Positions 10,716 through 20,299 of a stretch of 64,000 nt of DNA are shown here, in pieces (position 1 is the stretch's first letter; each line of letters begins with the position of its first letter). A program made the translations under genes and the position numbers. Source of the stretch: Lachnospiraceae bacterium (GTDB taxonomy: Bacteria; Bacillota; Clostridia; Lachnospirales; Lachnospiraceae); the NCBI GenBank assembly GCA_015057365.1, contig SVEN01000005.1:1-64000 (forward strand), in the 5' to 3' direction. The notes beneath the pieces are model-generated. The model was not told the origin of the DNA, made no database searches, and worked only from the letters and a program-made list of their open reading frames with translations.

Positions 10716-11645
10716 TTAGTTTCCCATGCGTAATATCATATATGCGATGCAAATGAATACACCCACAAACAGTGCCGGCGAATATATAGCTCCGAATCCG
10801 CCTTTTTCTTCCTTCGGTTCGATTTCTTCTTTTCGAAACAATAACACCCTTTGCTTTTCCCTGTTTTCCTTACACTTTAATAATAAAAACACAACCAAAA
10901 CCGTTCCTGCTGTTGCCGCTATGGTCCACGGCAAAATTCCAAGAAGATGCTCCCCTATCATTGCGGCATCCGGTTGTACCTGCTCTTGGAGCAGTTCCCC
11001 GTTTCCCTTTACCGACAAAAATAACACCGCTACAGAACGCCCGTTGATATACATGTGTAAAAAAACCGACGGCAAAATCGATCCGGCAATCTCATTTACC
11101 AGCGCAAAAATGATTCCCAATACAAAAGCATAAAAGAATTGATTCGGATTCATATGCAGAATTCCGAACAAAAACGCTGTCATAACAATTGCCACCCATC
11201 TTCCGGATTTACGGTATCCGAAAAACAACACGCCCCGGCATAACACTTCTTCGCAAACCGCAGGTACTACCGCAATGGTAAAAAAGGCCAGAGGAAACGG
11301 ATATTTAATAATCAATTCCGCCATACTTTCCCCTATGGTATTTACGGTAAAAAGCAGGGAAACCGTATTTACAAACTCCGCAATCATATTGATACAAACC
11401 GCAAGAGGAACAAGTAGCAGCCATTCCTTCCAACCGATTGCCTTTAACAGCAGACCCTCCGTTACGGATATCCTTTGCATAAAAAGATATGCCACTGCCG
11501 GAAATGCAATAAACAGTTGCACCAAAATCTGGAGCATCATCCGGTCTCTGACTCCCACTCCGGCAATCAAATAAATCATTCCCTGAGACAACACCACAGC
11601 GGCCAAAAAGACCCGGTTTGCCTCTAAGGCATGCATACGTTTCAT
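10716..11645 (-). CDS. CPBP-family intramembrane glutamic protease
   Basis: The 309-residue integral membrane protein has about eight hydrophobic segments and the CPBP (Abi/CAAX protease) motifs: EEVLCRG in VPAVCEEVLCRG, FGILH, and a final SVFLHMYIN. These supply the catalytic glutamates and histidines of the family. Substrates are not predictable; related proteins act in protein maturation or bacteriocin self-immunity. The open frame reaches 11669, but the ATG at 11645 follows GGGAGG and is preferred. It is divergent from the thioesterase gene and stands alone. Confidence 0.85.
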   Translation of the reverse strand: MKRMHALEANRVFLAAVVLSQGMIYLIAGVGVRDRMMLQILVQLFIAFPAVAYLFMQRISVTEGLLLKAIGWKEWLLLVPLAVCINMIAEFVNTVSLLFTVNTIGESMAELIIKYPFPLAFFTIAVVPAVCEEVLCRGVLFFGYRKSGRWVAIVMTAFLFGILHMNPNQFFYAFVLGIIFALVNEIAGSILPSVFLHMYINGRSVAVLFLSVKGNGELLQEQVQPDAAMIGEHLLGILPWTIAATAGTVLVVFLLLKCKENREKQRVLLFRKEEIEPKEEKGGFGAIYSPALFVGVFICIAYMILRMGN

Positions 11646-11706
11646 AGAGTTTCCTCCCGTCAAAATCACTCCCTTTATCAGTATACAATTTTTTCCGCAC
11701 TATTTC

Positions 11707-11735
11707 TAGCTTTTTTTTCGAAATTATGCTATACT
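11707..11735 (+). promoter_or_regulatory. Promoter of the acyl-ACP thioesterase gene
   Basis: TAGCTT (11707-11712) and TATACT (11730-11735) are 17 bases apart, 64 bases before the chosen start codon. Confidence 0.5.
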
Positions 11736-11799
11736 TGTGTGCATATGAAAAAAATACGGTTTGGCCGGTACTTTCTACCGGCGCACAAGGAGCGCGGTT

Positions 11800-12501
11800 A
11801 TGTATTCGTTTTCCACAAGAGTCCGGTACAGCGAAGTGGATTCCACCTTGCGTTTGTCTTATCCGGCAATTATAAATTACTTTCAGGACTGTAGTATTTT
11901 CCACTCGGAAGACCTGGGTATCGGCATAGATTTTTTAAAAGAAGCACATCGTGTCTGGCTGATGAATTCCTGGCAAATCCAAATTCATCGTTTCCCAACG
12001 TACGGGGAACTTTTGCGGGTCAGCACATGGCCTTATGACTTTAAGTCCATGTTCGGGTATCGTAATTTCACCCTGACAAGCGAAACCGGGGAGCTTTTGG
12101 TAGTTGCCAATTCTATCTGGGTCTTTGCGGACACCGACACCGGTCGCCCGGTAAAGCCCGATCCGGCCTACGCCTCCCGTTACCCGTTGGAACCGCCGTA
12201 TCCGATGGAATGCGCACCTCGAAAGATTGATATTCCGTCGGAAGGAACTGTTTTGACACCGATACCGGTCAGTGTGTCCCATCTGGACTCCAACCATCAT
12301 GTGAACAACGGACAATATGTTGCCATGGCGGCTACACTACTTCCGGACTCCGACTACACCGGTCTTCGGGTAGAATATAAAAAGGCCGCACAATTGGGCG
12401 ATACCATTTATCCGCGACTCACACAGACCACAGACAAATGCACGGTAGTTCTTGCCGCACAGGACGGCACACCTTATGCCGTTGCGGAGTTTACAAAATA
12501 A
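11800..12501 (+). CDS. Acyl-ACP thioesterase
   Basis: The 233-residue cytoplasmic enzyme belongs to the FatA/FatB-like acyl-ACP thioesterases found in Clostridia: two hotdog repeats, with RYSEVDSTLRLSYPAIINYFQD in the first and SHLDSNHHVNNGQYV in the second. It would release fatty acids from acyl-carrier protein. The frame is open to 11761, but the ATG at 11800 follows AAGGAG. It lies 48 bases upstream of the CvfB-like gene and may be cotranscribed with it. Confidence 0.85.
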   Translation: MYSFSTRVRYSEVDSTLRLSYPAIINYFQDCSIFHSEDLGIGIDFLKEAHRVWLMNSWQIQIHRFPTYGELLRVSTWPYDFKSMFGYRNFTLTSETGELLVVANSIWVFADTDTGRPVKPDPAYASRYPLEPPYPMECAPRKIDIPSEGTVLTPIPVSVSHLDSNHHVNNGQYVAMAATLLPDSDYTGLRVEYKKAAQLGDTIYPRLTQTTDKCTVVLAAQDGTPYAVAEFTK

Positions 12502-12549
12502 TAGTTTGCTTCCTATTAACTCATTTTATTACAGAGAGGATTTACAGTT

Positions 12550-13419
12550 ATGATTATGCTTGGACAGGTGCAGACCCTTACCGTCTGCAGGTCAACCGAA
12601 AACGGTGTTTATCTGGAAAGCAAAACCGAAGGTACCCCTTCCTTTTCCACAGACACCGCCGCCATCGAAGAAACCAGAGTACTTCTTCCCCGCAATCAGG
12701 TGCCGCAGGGCATCAAGCATGGAGATACTCTCCGGGTATTTGTTTACCGGGACTCCGAGGACCGTGCTATTGCCACCACTACCGTTCCGCCCCTTACCTT
12801 AGGCGAAACTGCGGTATTAACCGTCAAGGAGACCTCCCAGATCGGAGCTTTCTTAGACTGGGGATTGGCCAAAGACTTACTCCTTCCGTTTAAGGAGCAG
12901 ACTGCAAAGGTAAAGCAGGGAGAACGTGTTTTAGTCGCACTTTATATCGATAAAAGCGGCCGTCTTTGCGCTACCATGCATGTATATGATTATCTTTCCG
13001 GAAATGCACCGTATCAAAAGGATGACCGGGTGACCGGTATTGTATACGAGCACATTGACGAATTCGGCACCTATGTGGCAGTAGATGATATCTACTCCGC
13101 CCTGATTCCGCGTCGCGAGGTCATTACTCCGCTTCGTCCGGGTACCGTCATCAATGCCCGTGTCACCAAAGTACAGCCGGACGGTCGCTTAGAGCTCTCC
13201 ATCCGTGAAAAGGCATACCTCCAGATGGACAACGATGCAGAAGGGGTCCTTGCCCTGTTAAAGGAAGCCGGCGGTTTCCTTCCATATCATGACAAGTCAA
13301 ACCCTGAGGCCATTAAAGCAAAATTCGGTTTGAGCAAAAACTCCTTTAAGCGTGCCATCGGGCGCCTTTATAAGGACAGTATTATACTGATAGAAGAAGA
13401 CGGTATCCGTCTGAGATAA
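12550..13419 (+). CDS. cvfB: CvfB-like S1 RNA-binding protein
   Basis: The 289-residue protein resembles CvfB/YitL: an N-terminal OB segment starting GQVQTLTVCR, S1 domains (about 70-135 and 145-215, with GAFLDWGLAKDLLLPF and GTYVAVDDIYSALIP), and a C-terminal winged helix ending FKRAIGRLYKDSIILIEEDGIRL. CvfB affects virulence-factor expression through RNA in Staphylococcus; its role here is inferred only as RNA binding. The first of two nearby ATGs is chosen from its spacing to GAGAGG. A terminator follows. Confidence 0.85.
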   Translation: MIMLGQVQTLTVCRSTENGVYLESKTEGTPSFSTDTAAIEETRVLLPRNQVPQGIKHGDTLRVFVYRDSEDRAIATTTVPPLTLGETAVLTVKETSQIGAFLDWGLAKDLLLPFKEQTAKVKQGERVLVALYIDKSGRLCATMHVYDYLSGNAPYQKDDRVTGIVYEHIDEFGTYVAVDDIYSALIPRREVITPLRPGTVINARVTKVQPDGRLELSIREKAYLQMDNDAEGVLALLKEAGGFLPYHDKSNPEAIKAKFGLSKNSFKRAIGRLYKDSIILIEEDGIRLR

Positions 13420-13463
13420 CTGTAACATCATACCTTACGAGGGTACCATCTCAAAAATAACAA

Positions 13464-13500
13464 AGCGCTGTAGGTCCAAAACCTCCAGCGCTTCTTTTCT
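13464..13500 (+). terminator. Terminator after cvfB, possibly bidirectional
   Basis: AGCGCTG-T-AGGT pairs with ACCT-C-CAGCGCT around CCAAA and is followed by TCTTTTCT. The minus strand reads into TTTGTTATTTTT, so it may also end the converging YvyF-like unit. Confidence 0.75.
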
Positions 13501-13516
13501 ATCCATCTCTTACAAA

Positions 13517-13930
13517 TTATCTTCCTCTGTCCAGGAAACGCATCTGCGGCCCCTGTCCCTTTGCGGTTAATTTCGGCTCCGCATCCAATTTCGGGCGGGA
13601 ATATGCCGAAAAGTCGTTGATGTACTTTGCCTTACAAGTCTCACAGAACCGGCCGGTACGAATCATCTTACCGCAGCCTTCACACTCCAAGCCCACCTGT
13701 GCCTCTTCACTGAACGCCAGACGTTCTTCACGAATCCAACGTTTGATCTGAGCAATGGTTACATCGTTTTCCTCCGCCACCTGCTGCATACCCGCACGCG
13801 GATGCTCATACACATAGTCTCGCACCTCATCGAACTTCACATCCAACGCTTTGATACACTCCGGACAAAGCGGCTGTCCGCCGATATAGTTAAACAAACG
13901 GCTACATCCTTTACAATTTCGTACATCCAT
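13517..13930 (-). CDS. YvyF-like flagellar-region zinc protein (TIGR03826 type)
   Basis: The 137-residue protein has an N-terminal CKGC...CPEC zinc knuckle, a middle helical segment with a putative helix-turn-helix (MQQVAEENDVTIAQIKRWIREERL), and a second zinc knuckle CEGC...CETC. This is the layout of the TIGR03826/YvyF family, usually found beside comFC in flagellar regions. It follows comFC by 25 bases here, the same order as in Bacillus. The function is not settled; regulation of motility or flagellar assembly is inferred from neighbours. Confidence 0.82.
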   Translation of the reverse strand: MDVRNCKGCSRLFNYIGGQPLCPECIKALDVKFDEVRDYVYEHPRAGMQQVAEENDVTIAQIKRWIREERLAFSEEAQVGLECEGCGKMIRTGRFCETCKAKYINDFSAYSRPKLDAEPKLTAKGQGPQMRFLDRGR

Positions 13931-13955
13931 GGCATCTTCCTCCTCTTTTTGTCAT

Positions 13956-14663
13956 CTATTCATTACCGATACAAACACACAGTCCGTACACGTATAAAAT
14001 CCCGTGTGCCTGTAACACCTCCGTACATGCCTCCATGGTGGCTCCTGTAGTAAAAATATCGTCTACCAACGCCACTGCCACCGGTAACTCACGTAATTTC
14101 TTCGCTTCCTTTTCATCCCATTCCAGTGAGGCCGTCAAATTCTGTTTGCGCTCTTTGGGGGATAATCCGCTTTGAGGCTTTGTATTCTTTACACGCTTTA
14201 CCAATCGTATCGAAGATACCCCCAGCTCCTTTGCCAACCCGTCTGCCAGAAGCTCCGCCTGATTAAACCCGCGATACCTCCGCCTCTTTGCCGAAATCGG
14301 CACCGGAACCAGCGCTGTCACTCCCGAATGACGTAACTGTCGTCCGAAACATTGCTTCATATGCTGTATATAAAATGCCGCATACTCTTTTCGTCCGTTA
14401 TACTTAAAATCCGCAATGGAATGCTTCATGCACTTATCATACTGCCATACCGCAAAGTTCCGTACAAAGGACATCGGCTGTTCCTCACACCTGCCGCAAT
14501 ACTCCTTCGTCTCATCGGATATCTCTCTGCCGCAACACAAACATACCGGAGACTTCACAAACCGAAGCTTTCCCGCACATTCCGGGCATGTACTGCTTTC
14601 CCACGGAATCCGTAACTTACCGCAAACCGGACACCTGGGCGGAAATACACTGTTTAAAATCAA
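13956..14663 (-). CDS. comFC: ComF family protein, phosphoribosyltransferase-like
   Basis: The 235-residue protein starts with two zinc-binding pairs (CPVCGK, CPEC, then CLCC and CGRC) and ends with a phosphoribosyltransferase domain carrying VALVDDIFTTGATM, the PRPP loop. PVPISAKRRRYRGFNQAELLA is the ComFC hallmark segment, given here by its first and last residues only as guide. ComFC acts in uptake of single-stranded DNA in competent bacteria. No comFA helicase is adjacent; recD2 lies upstream instead, 107 bases away. Confidence 0.9.
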   Translation of the reverse strand: MILNSVFPPRCPVCGKLRIPWESSTCPECAGKLRFVKSPVCLCCGREISDETKEYCGRCEEQPMSFVRNFAVWQYDKCMKHSIADFKYNGRKEYAAFYIQHMKQCFGRQLRHSGVTALVPVPISAKRRRYRGFNQAELLADGLAKELGVSSIRLVKRVKNTKPQSGLSPKERKQNLTASLEWDEKEAKKLRELPVAVALVDDIFTTGATMEACTEVLQAHGILYVYGLCVCIGNE

Positions 14664-14770
14664 ATCCCCCCTATTACTACTGCTCAGACTCCCATCCTCC
14701 TTTTCTTCTTTTCTCTATTTTATAACATTTTCACTGTAAATACAATAGTTTTCTGACAAAAATCACGGAT

Positions 14771-16990
14771 TTACGGTGTCATTTCTTCCAAATGCCGTCC
14801 CAGTCCCGAATACCGTTTCATCTCATCCGTATTCTCTATCATCGCCCATACCGTAGCCGCATTTCCCACAATCATGACACACTGCTTCGCTCTTGTCACC
14901 GCAGTATATAACAGATTCCGGTTCATCAAAAGGCGCGGCCCCGACAAAAGAGGCAGCACCACTGCCGGATACTCACTTCCCTGAGACTTGTGAATGGTCG
15001 CCGCATAGGCAAGTTCCAGCTCGTCCAGCTGGGAAAACGGATACTCCGCAATACGCCCTTCGTCAAAGCATACACTGAGCCGTTCCGAAAAGAAATTAAT
15101 CTCTGTAATCGTTCCGCAATCTCCGTTAAACACACCGGTCCCGGACTCCATCGGAATCCCGTAACGGCTGCGGGTTTCCCATTCCGTCTGATAATTATTC
15201 TTAATCTGCATGACCTTGTCGCCCTCACGAAAAACGCCCTTGGCATGCTCCTTTTCCTTCTTTCCCGGATCCGCCGGATTTAAGTGCTCCTGTAGCAACA
15301 CATTCAGTCGCTCTACCCCAAGCTCTCCCTTTCGCATCGGTGTCAACACCTGAATTTCCTGAGGTTTTACCTTTAAATGCTTCGGAAGCTTTTCCTTCAC
15401 AAGATATAAAATAGATTGCTGGATTACCGTCAAATCCTCTCTCTGTAAAAAGAAGAAATCCTTGCTCTTATTATCCAGACGAATCTCTTCACCGGCGTGG
15501 ATTTTATGAGCATTGGTTACAATATCGCTCTCCTGTGCCTGTCGGAAAATCTTATCCAACGTCACAACGGAAAAACATCCCGAATCAATAATATCCCGCA
15601 ATACATTTCCGGGTCCCACGCTCGGAAGCTGATTTACGTCTCCCACCAGTACCAGTCTGGTTCCGATCGGTACCGCCTTCAGTAACGCATGCATCAGATA
15701 TATATCTACCATGGACATCTCGTCGATAATAATCAAATCACATTCCAGCGGATTTTCTTCGTTCCGCTCAAAGCTCATACGATTGCCCATTCCCTCCGAC
15801 ACCTTTAACTCCAACAACCGGTGAATAGTTCTGGCTTCCCTTCCGGTGGTCTCTGTCATACGTTTTGCCGCACGTCCCGTAGGCGCCGCCAATAAAATGT
15901 CCAGCCCCTCCTTTTCAAAGAACTCCAGCATTGTACGAATGGTCGTGGTTTTACCGGTACCCGGGCCACCGGTTAATACAAACACGCCGTGCCGGGCTGT
16001 TTCAAATACCGCCTTTTGCTGTAGCTCATCCAGTTCGATTTCCTCACGCTGTTCCAGCGCTACCAGCCTTGTTTCCAGTACCGAATCCGGCAAATCGTAA
16101 GATACATTTAAATCCAACAGCATCCGGGCCGTATTTAACTCCGTATAGTAAGCAGTGGAACCGTACAGTAAACGGTCACCGTCCACATCCTTTACAATAA
16201 TCTTTTTCTCCAACTGTAAAATATCAATCTGGCGCTTTACCGTTTCCCTGCCCAGCTCCAACAGTTCACAGGTCTGCATAAGTACCTCTTCTTCCGGCAA
16301 ATAGACATGACCGTTGCTTCCCGCCTGAGTCAGCACATAAAAAACCGCCGCACGAACCCGGTACTCCGAATCACTGCGTAGTCCTACCTTCGTCGCGATT
16401 TCATCCGCAATCCGGAAACCGATACCATCAATATCCTCTGCCAGACGATAAGGATTTTCCGTAAGCACAACCTCCATCTGACTCTTGTAACGCTCATATA
16501 TCTTTACCGCCAACGTATTGGAAATGCCGTATTGTTGTAAAAACAACATCGCATGTCGAAGCTCTCTCTTTTCCACAAACTGCTCATAAATGGCATGGGC
16601 AGACTTTTCGCTGATTCCGGACACCTCAGCCAGGCGCTCCGGCTCTTCCTCCATAATCCGGAAGGTATCTTCTTTAAACCGACGCACAATACGTGCCGCC
16701 AGTTTTGCTCCCACTCCCTTAATAGCTCCCGAAGCCAGATAACGTTCCATTGCCACTGCATTTTCCGGCTCTTGTACCTCATAATGCTCCATCAGAAACT
16801 GTTCTCCGTAAACATTGTGTACCGTATAGGTACCGGTAACGGAAAGCAAATCTCCCTCGCTGACTGCAGAAAAACAGCCGACGCACACTACATCATCCTC
16901 GTCGGTCTCCAATGTCAATATGGTATAGCCGTTTTTCTCGTTACGATACTTTATATGGGTCACATACCCTTTAATGCTTTCCTTCTCCAT
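14771..16990 (-). CDS. recD2: RecD2-type ATP-dependent DNA helicase
   Basis: The 739-residue protein is a 5'-3' SF1B helicase of the RecD2/YrrC type: an N-terminal OB-like domain, tandem HhH motifs (AIKGVGAKLAARIV, LAEVSGISEKSA), Walker A GGPGTGKTT, Walker B IIDEMSMVD, motif with VGDVNQLPSVGPG, and the C-terminal AATIHKSQGSEYP. It lacks RecBC partners, as expected for RecD2, and acts in repair or fork maintenance. It starts 15 bases after the T-run of the flgJ terminator, so it may rely on readthrough or an unseen promoter. Confidence 0.93.
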   Translation of the reverse strand: MEKESIKGYVTHIKYRNEKNGYTILTLETDEDDVVCVGCFSAVSEGDLLSVTGTYTVHNVYGEQFLMEHYEVQEPENAVAMERYLASGAIKGVGAKLAARIVRRFKEDTFRIMEEEPERLAEVSGISEKSAHAIYEQFVEKRELRHAMLFLQQYGISNTLAVKIYERYKSQMEVVLTENPYRLAEDIDGIGFRIADEIATKVGLRSDSEYRVRAAVFYVLTQAGSNGHVYLPEEEVLMQTCELLELGRETVKRQIDILQLEKKIIVKDVDGDRLLYGSTAYYTELNTARMLLDLNVSYDLPDSVLETRLVALEQREEIELDELQQKAVFETARHGVFVLTGGPGTGKTTTIRTMLEFFEKEGLDILLAAPTGRAAKRMTETTGREARTIHRLLELKVSEGMGNRMSFERNEENPLECDLIIIDEMSMVDIYLMHALLKAVPIGTRLVLVGDVNQLPSVGPGNVLRDIIDSGCFSVVTLDKIFRQAQESDIVTNAHKIHAGEEIRLDNKSKDFFFLQREDLTVIQQSILYLVKEKLPKHLKVKPQEIQVLTPMRKGELGVERLNVLLQEHLNPADPGKKEKEHAKGVFREGDKVMQIKNNYQTEWETRSRYGIPMESGTGVFNGDCGTITEINFFSERLSVCFDEGRIAEYPFSQLDELELAYAATIHKSQGSEYPAVVLPLLSGPRLLMNRNLLYTAVTRAKQCVMIVGNAATVWAMIENTDEMKRYSGLGRHLEEMTP

Positions 16991-17004
16991 TACTTCTCCT
17001 ACTG

Positions 17005-17045
17005 TACAAAAACGGGCGTCGCGAGCTTTTGCCCGTAACGCCCGT
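17005..17045 (-). terminator. Terminator after flgJ
   Basis: On the minus strand ACGGGCGT and ACGCCCGT enclose an 18-base loop and are followed by TTTTTGT. It separates flgJ from recD2. Confidence 0.75.
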
Positions 17046-17068
17046 ACTGCTTACTTCCCTATAGTCCC

Positions 17069-17497
17069 TTATTCTGCGTCTTCCTTCTTTTCGGAAGCAA
17101 GTGACGCTACCGCGCCGGTTACTTCATTCGAAGGCTGCAGGCTCTCTTGTATCGGAGACACCGTATTACGCTTCATGGACTCGTACAACTGCTGTGCCAG
17201 TCCCAACTCACCGTTTTGCGCAATCGTATTGGCGTACTCTTGATACATCATATCTCCGAAATAATTTAAATAATCGCTTTCCTCTTCCTCGCTGTCTGTC
17301 ATAGCATCCTTCATCCGGTCAAACACCTGCTCCACCAGATAGGCCTCAAACTCTTTACAAACCTCCATCAACTCCTCGTCCGTTGCGGACTCTTTATTGA
17401 TGCCGGAAAGCTTATTCTGAAGACCGACCGCCTTTGTGTCGTTCTTGCTGTTTTGCATTTGTGTAAAAAGAAGCTCACTGCTTAATCCTATACTCAT
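17069..17497 (-). CDS. flgJ: FlgJ-like rod-binding protein (no muramidase domain)
   Basis: The 142-residue protein has the rod-binding domain of FlgJ: EVCKEFEAYLVEQVFDRMKDAM, then a segment with YFGDMMYQEYANTIAQNGELGLAQQLYESM. The C-terminal peptidoglycan hydrolase domain of E. coli FlgJ is missing, as is common in Firmicutes. It probably caps the growing flagellar rod. It follows the two rod genes in the same direction, 50 bases after flgG. Confidence 0.88.
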   Translation of the reverse strand: MSIGLSSELLFTQMQNSKNDTKAVGLQNKLSGINKESATDEELMEVCKEFEAYLVEQVFDRMKDAMTDSEEEESDYLNYFGDMMYQEYANTIAQNGELGLAQQLYESMKRNTVSPIQESLQPSNEVTGAVASLASEKKEDAE

Positions 17498-17547
17498 GCT
17501 TCCTCCTATCGTAAGACTATGTAATGTCTACATAATCACTCTGTCTG

Positions 17548-18396
17548 CTAGCCTCTCAGGTTATTTGCCTGCTGTAACATCTGGTCGGAGGCGGTAATTA
17601 CTTTGGAATTCATTTCGTAAGCACGCTGTGCCACAATCAGATTTACAATTTCATCTACCGTCTGCACATTGGAAGCCTCCAAATAACCGGAGCGAATCGT
17701 ACTGCGTTTTAAGGCATCATCCTCTACTTCCATACGCGGTTCGCCGGACGCCATAGACTGCTGATACATACTGCCGGAAACCTTTAAAAGTCCCGATGGA
17801 TTGTTAAACTGTACAATCGCTAACTGTGCTCGTTCCACATGCTCCGTATTGTACTTGGTAGAGCCGTCTGCCGCTGTATACGGCACATCTACCGCTTCAA
17901 TCAATTTACCGTCCACATCCACAGAAAGCTTGGAAGCATCCGTGGTGGCCGGAAGAACAATCGGGGATCCTGTGGTATCCAAAAGCGGATAGCCCTCCGA
18001 ATTCGTCAACGCCAAACCGTCGGTAGCAATGGCAAACACCAAAGAACCGTTACGGGTATACGCTGTCTCTCCGTTCGGAGTCTGTACGGAAAAGAATCCC
18101 TCTCCGTCAATCGCCAAATCCGTCGGATTCTCCGTCTGAGTAAGATTACCCTGGGTAAAACGGGAGGTAATGGCACCGGTACGTACACCGGAACCTACCT
18201 GACCGATGACCGGCTTCGGATCTCCGTTATGGTCCGTGGTCTCCGTCTGAAGCTTTTGATACAAAAGAGAACGAAATTCCACGGTTTCCTTTTTATATCC
18301 AACGGTATTCACGTTGGCAAGGTTATTTGAAATCGTATCTACATTGGTCTGCTGTGCAATCATTCCCGATGCACCGGTCCACAAAGATCTTAACAT
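17548..18396 (-). CDS. flgG: Flagellar hook-basal body protein, FlhP/FlgG type
   Basis: The 282-residue axial protein begins MLRSLWTGASGMIAQQTNVD, contains the rod/hook signature ISNNLANVNTVGYKKE, and ends with the heptad-rich tail IVNLIVAQRAYEMNSKVI typical of FlgG. It forms part of the flagellar rod. It follows the paralogue by 20 bases. The cluster mbl-flhO-flhP matches Bacillus, so FlhP is the closest positional equivalent; FlgG is used as the family name. Confidence 0.92.
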   Translation of the reverse strand: MLRSLWTGASGMIAQQTNVDTISNNLANVNTVGYKKETVEFRSLLYQKLQTETTDHNGDPKPVIGQVGSGVRTGAITSRFTQGNLTQTENPTDLAIDGEGFFSVQTPNGETAYTRNGSLVFAIATDGLALTNSEGYPLLDTTGSPIVLPATTDASKLSVDVDGKLIEAVDVPYTAADGSTKYNTEHVERAQLAIVQFNNPSGLLKVSGSMYQQSMASGEPRMEVEDDALKRSTIRSGYLEASNVQTVDEIVNLIVAQRAYEMNSKVITASDQMLQQANNLRG

Positions 18397-18416
18397 AACG
18401 TCACCTCTTTCTTACA

Positions 18417-19193
18417 CTATACACGTCCAATGGAGTTTGCGGAATTCTCCAACGTCTGGTCTACGGACTGGATGACCTTCTGGTTTGCCTCATAGGCTCT
18501 GGTAATCGCAATCATATTCACCATCTCACTTACTACATTTACATTGGACTGCTCGGTATAGCCCTGACGAATCAAGCCCGTGGCATCCTTTTCCACAGCG
18601 CCGTCTACCGGCTCATACATCACATCGCCGAACTTTTTCAGATAATTGTAATCTTCAAAGTCGAACAGATTAATCTTGTCTACATACTCACCGTCGGCAT
18701 AAATACTGCCGTCGATATCCACTAAAATCTCTCCTGCGTCTGTCGGCACCAACACATCTCCGGACTCACCCTGCAAGTGGTTACCCTCGGAATTCACCAC
18801 ATAACCGTCACTGGTCATATGGAACCCTCCCGCACGGGTATACCTCATATGGGTTTCACCGTTCCGGTCCGTCACCGCCACCTGAAAGAATCCTTCTCCG
18901 TCAAGTGCCAGGTCAAACGTATTGCCGGTCTCTCGTAAGGAACCGCCGGAATAATCCGTATACACCTCGCCGATTTTTACACCGAGGCTCATACTGCCGA
19001 TAATACGGTCTCCCGTAATCGGCTCCGACCGGTCCTTAATCTTAATGGACAACTGCTCGTCAAAAGACTGAGAGGTTACACCTTCCTTTTTGTAGCCTAC
19101 TGTTGCCGAGTTTGCCAAGTTATTCGAGATAACATCCAGACGCTTCTGTTCGTTTGCCATGCCTGTCCATGCTGTATATAATCCTCGAACCAC
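18417..19193 (-). CDS. flgF: Flagellar hook-basal body protein, FlhO/FlgF type
   Basis: The 258-residue protein starts MVRGLYTAWTGMANEQKRLD, has ISNNLANSATVGYKKEG and the conserved C-terminal MVNMIAITRAYEANQKVIQS. It is a second axial rod protein, paralogous to the next gene. It lies 68 bases downstream of mbl. The order mbl-flhO-flhP points to FlhO; FlgF is the equivalent proximal rod protein, and the choice between names is a convention. Confidence 0.9.
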   Translation of the reverse strand: MVRGLYTAWTGMANEQKRLDVISNNLANSATVGYKKEGVTSQSFDEQLSIKIKDRSEPITGDRIIGSMSLGVKIGEVYTDYSGGSLRETGNTFDLALDGEGFFQVAVTDRNGETHMRYTRAGGFHMTSDGYVVNSEGNHLQGESGDVLVPTDAGEILVDIDGSIYADGEYVDKINLFDFEDYNYLKKFGDVMYEPVDGAVEKDATGLIRQGYTEQSNVNVVSEMVNMIAITRAYEANQKVIQSVDQTLENSANSIGRV

Positions 19194-19261
19194 TTTTTTC
19201 TCCTTTCTGTAAAAAGCTCTATCTCGCCTCCATGCAGGTTACGGACAGCATCATTGCTGTC

Positions 19262-20251
19262 TTAGTCACGCTTGCCGCTCAAAAACTCAACATATCTGCC
19301 GGTACCGATGGCAACTGCAGTCATCGGATCCTCCGCCGTCATAGTCGGAATACCGGTCTTTTCTTCAATGAGCTCTTCCAAACCGTATAACAAGCTACCG
19401 CCGCCGGTCAATACAATACCGCGCTCTGCAATGTCCGCAGCCAGTTCCGGCGGAGTCTTCTCCAATACGGAGTGAACCGCTTCCACAATCTGGGAGGTCG
19501 TCTCACGAAGAGCCTCTTCCGTCTCTTCGGAGGTGACGGAAATGGTCTTCGGAAGACCGGAAACCAAGTTACGTCCCTTTACGTCGATGGAGATGGACTC
19601 CGGACGACGGTACGCGGAACCGATACGAATCTTAATATCCTCTGCGGTTCTTTCACCGATTAATAAACTATTCTTCTTCTTCATGTAACGAACGATTGCT
19701 TCATCGAAGTCATCGCCCGCAATCTTAATGGAAGTACTCACTACGGTACCGCCCAAAGAAATAACTGCGATATCCGTGGTGCCTCCGCCGATATCCACAA
19801 CCATGTTACCGCACGGTCTTGCAATGTCGATTCCTGCACCGATGGCAGCCGCAATCGGCTCCTCAATAATAGCCACTTCCTTTGCACCTGCCTGTAAAGT
19901 AGCATCCTCTACTGCCTTCTTCTCTACCTCGGTAACACCGCTCGGCACACATACACTGACACGTCTGCCGCGGAAACGGCGCTTACCTACTGCCTTTTGC
20001 AGGAAATACTTTAACATTTTCTCCGTTACGGTATAGTCGGAAATAACGCCTGCACGAAGCGGACGTACCGCTACAATATTACCCGGAGTACGACCGAGCA
20101 TCAACCTTGCTTCTTCTCCGATTGCCTTAATCTTGTTCAAATCACGGTCAAACGCCACTACAGACGGCTCTTTTAATACCACACCCTTGCCTTTTATATA
20201 TACAAGAACACTTGCGGTTCCGAGATCAATTCCGATATCACTGCTTAACAT
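19262..20251 (-). CDS. mbl: MreB/Mbl rod-shape-determining actin homologue
   Basis: The 329-residue protein has the MreB actin fold: GIDLGTASVLVY (phosphate 1), VVDIGGGTTDIAVISLGG (phosphate 2) and GIVLTGGGSLLYGLEELI (adenosine). It organises lateral cell-wall synthesis at the membrane. Its position directly before the flhO/flhP-type rod genes supports Mbl over MreB. It has an AGGAGA site and a sigma-A promoter at 20300-20328. No mreCD is present. Confidence 0.9.
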   Translation of the reverse strand: MLSSDIGIDLGTASVLVYIKGKGVVLKEPSVVAFDRDLNKIKAIGEEARLMLGRTPGNIVAVRPLRAGVISDYTVTEKMLKYFLQKAVGKRRFRGRRVSVCVPSGVTEVEKKAVEDATLQAGAKEVAIIEEPIAAAIGAGIDIARPCGNMVVDIGGGTTDIAVISLGGTVVSTSIKIAGDDFDEAIVRYMKKKNSLLIGERTAEDIKIRIGSAYRRPESISIDVKGRNLVSGLPKTISVTSEETEEALRETTSQIVEAVHSVLEKTPPELAADIAERGIVLTGGGSLLYGLEELIEEKTGIPTMTAEDPMTAVAIGTGRYVEFLSGKRD

Positions 20252-20299
20252 TTTCCCATTCTCCTTTCATATGTGAGTGCTATATAAGCCTCCGTATCT

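Noticed and set aside
11707..11799. Longer thioesterase start at 11761
   Set aside because: The ATG at 11800 has a better ribosome site and gives the normal family N-terminus.
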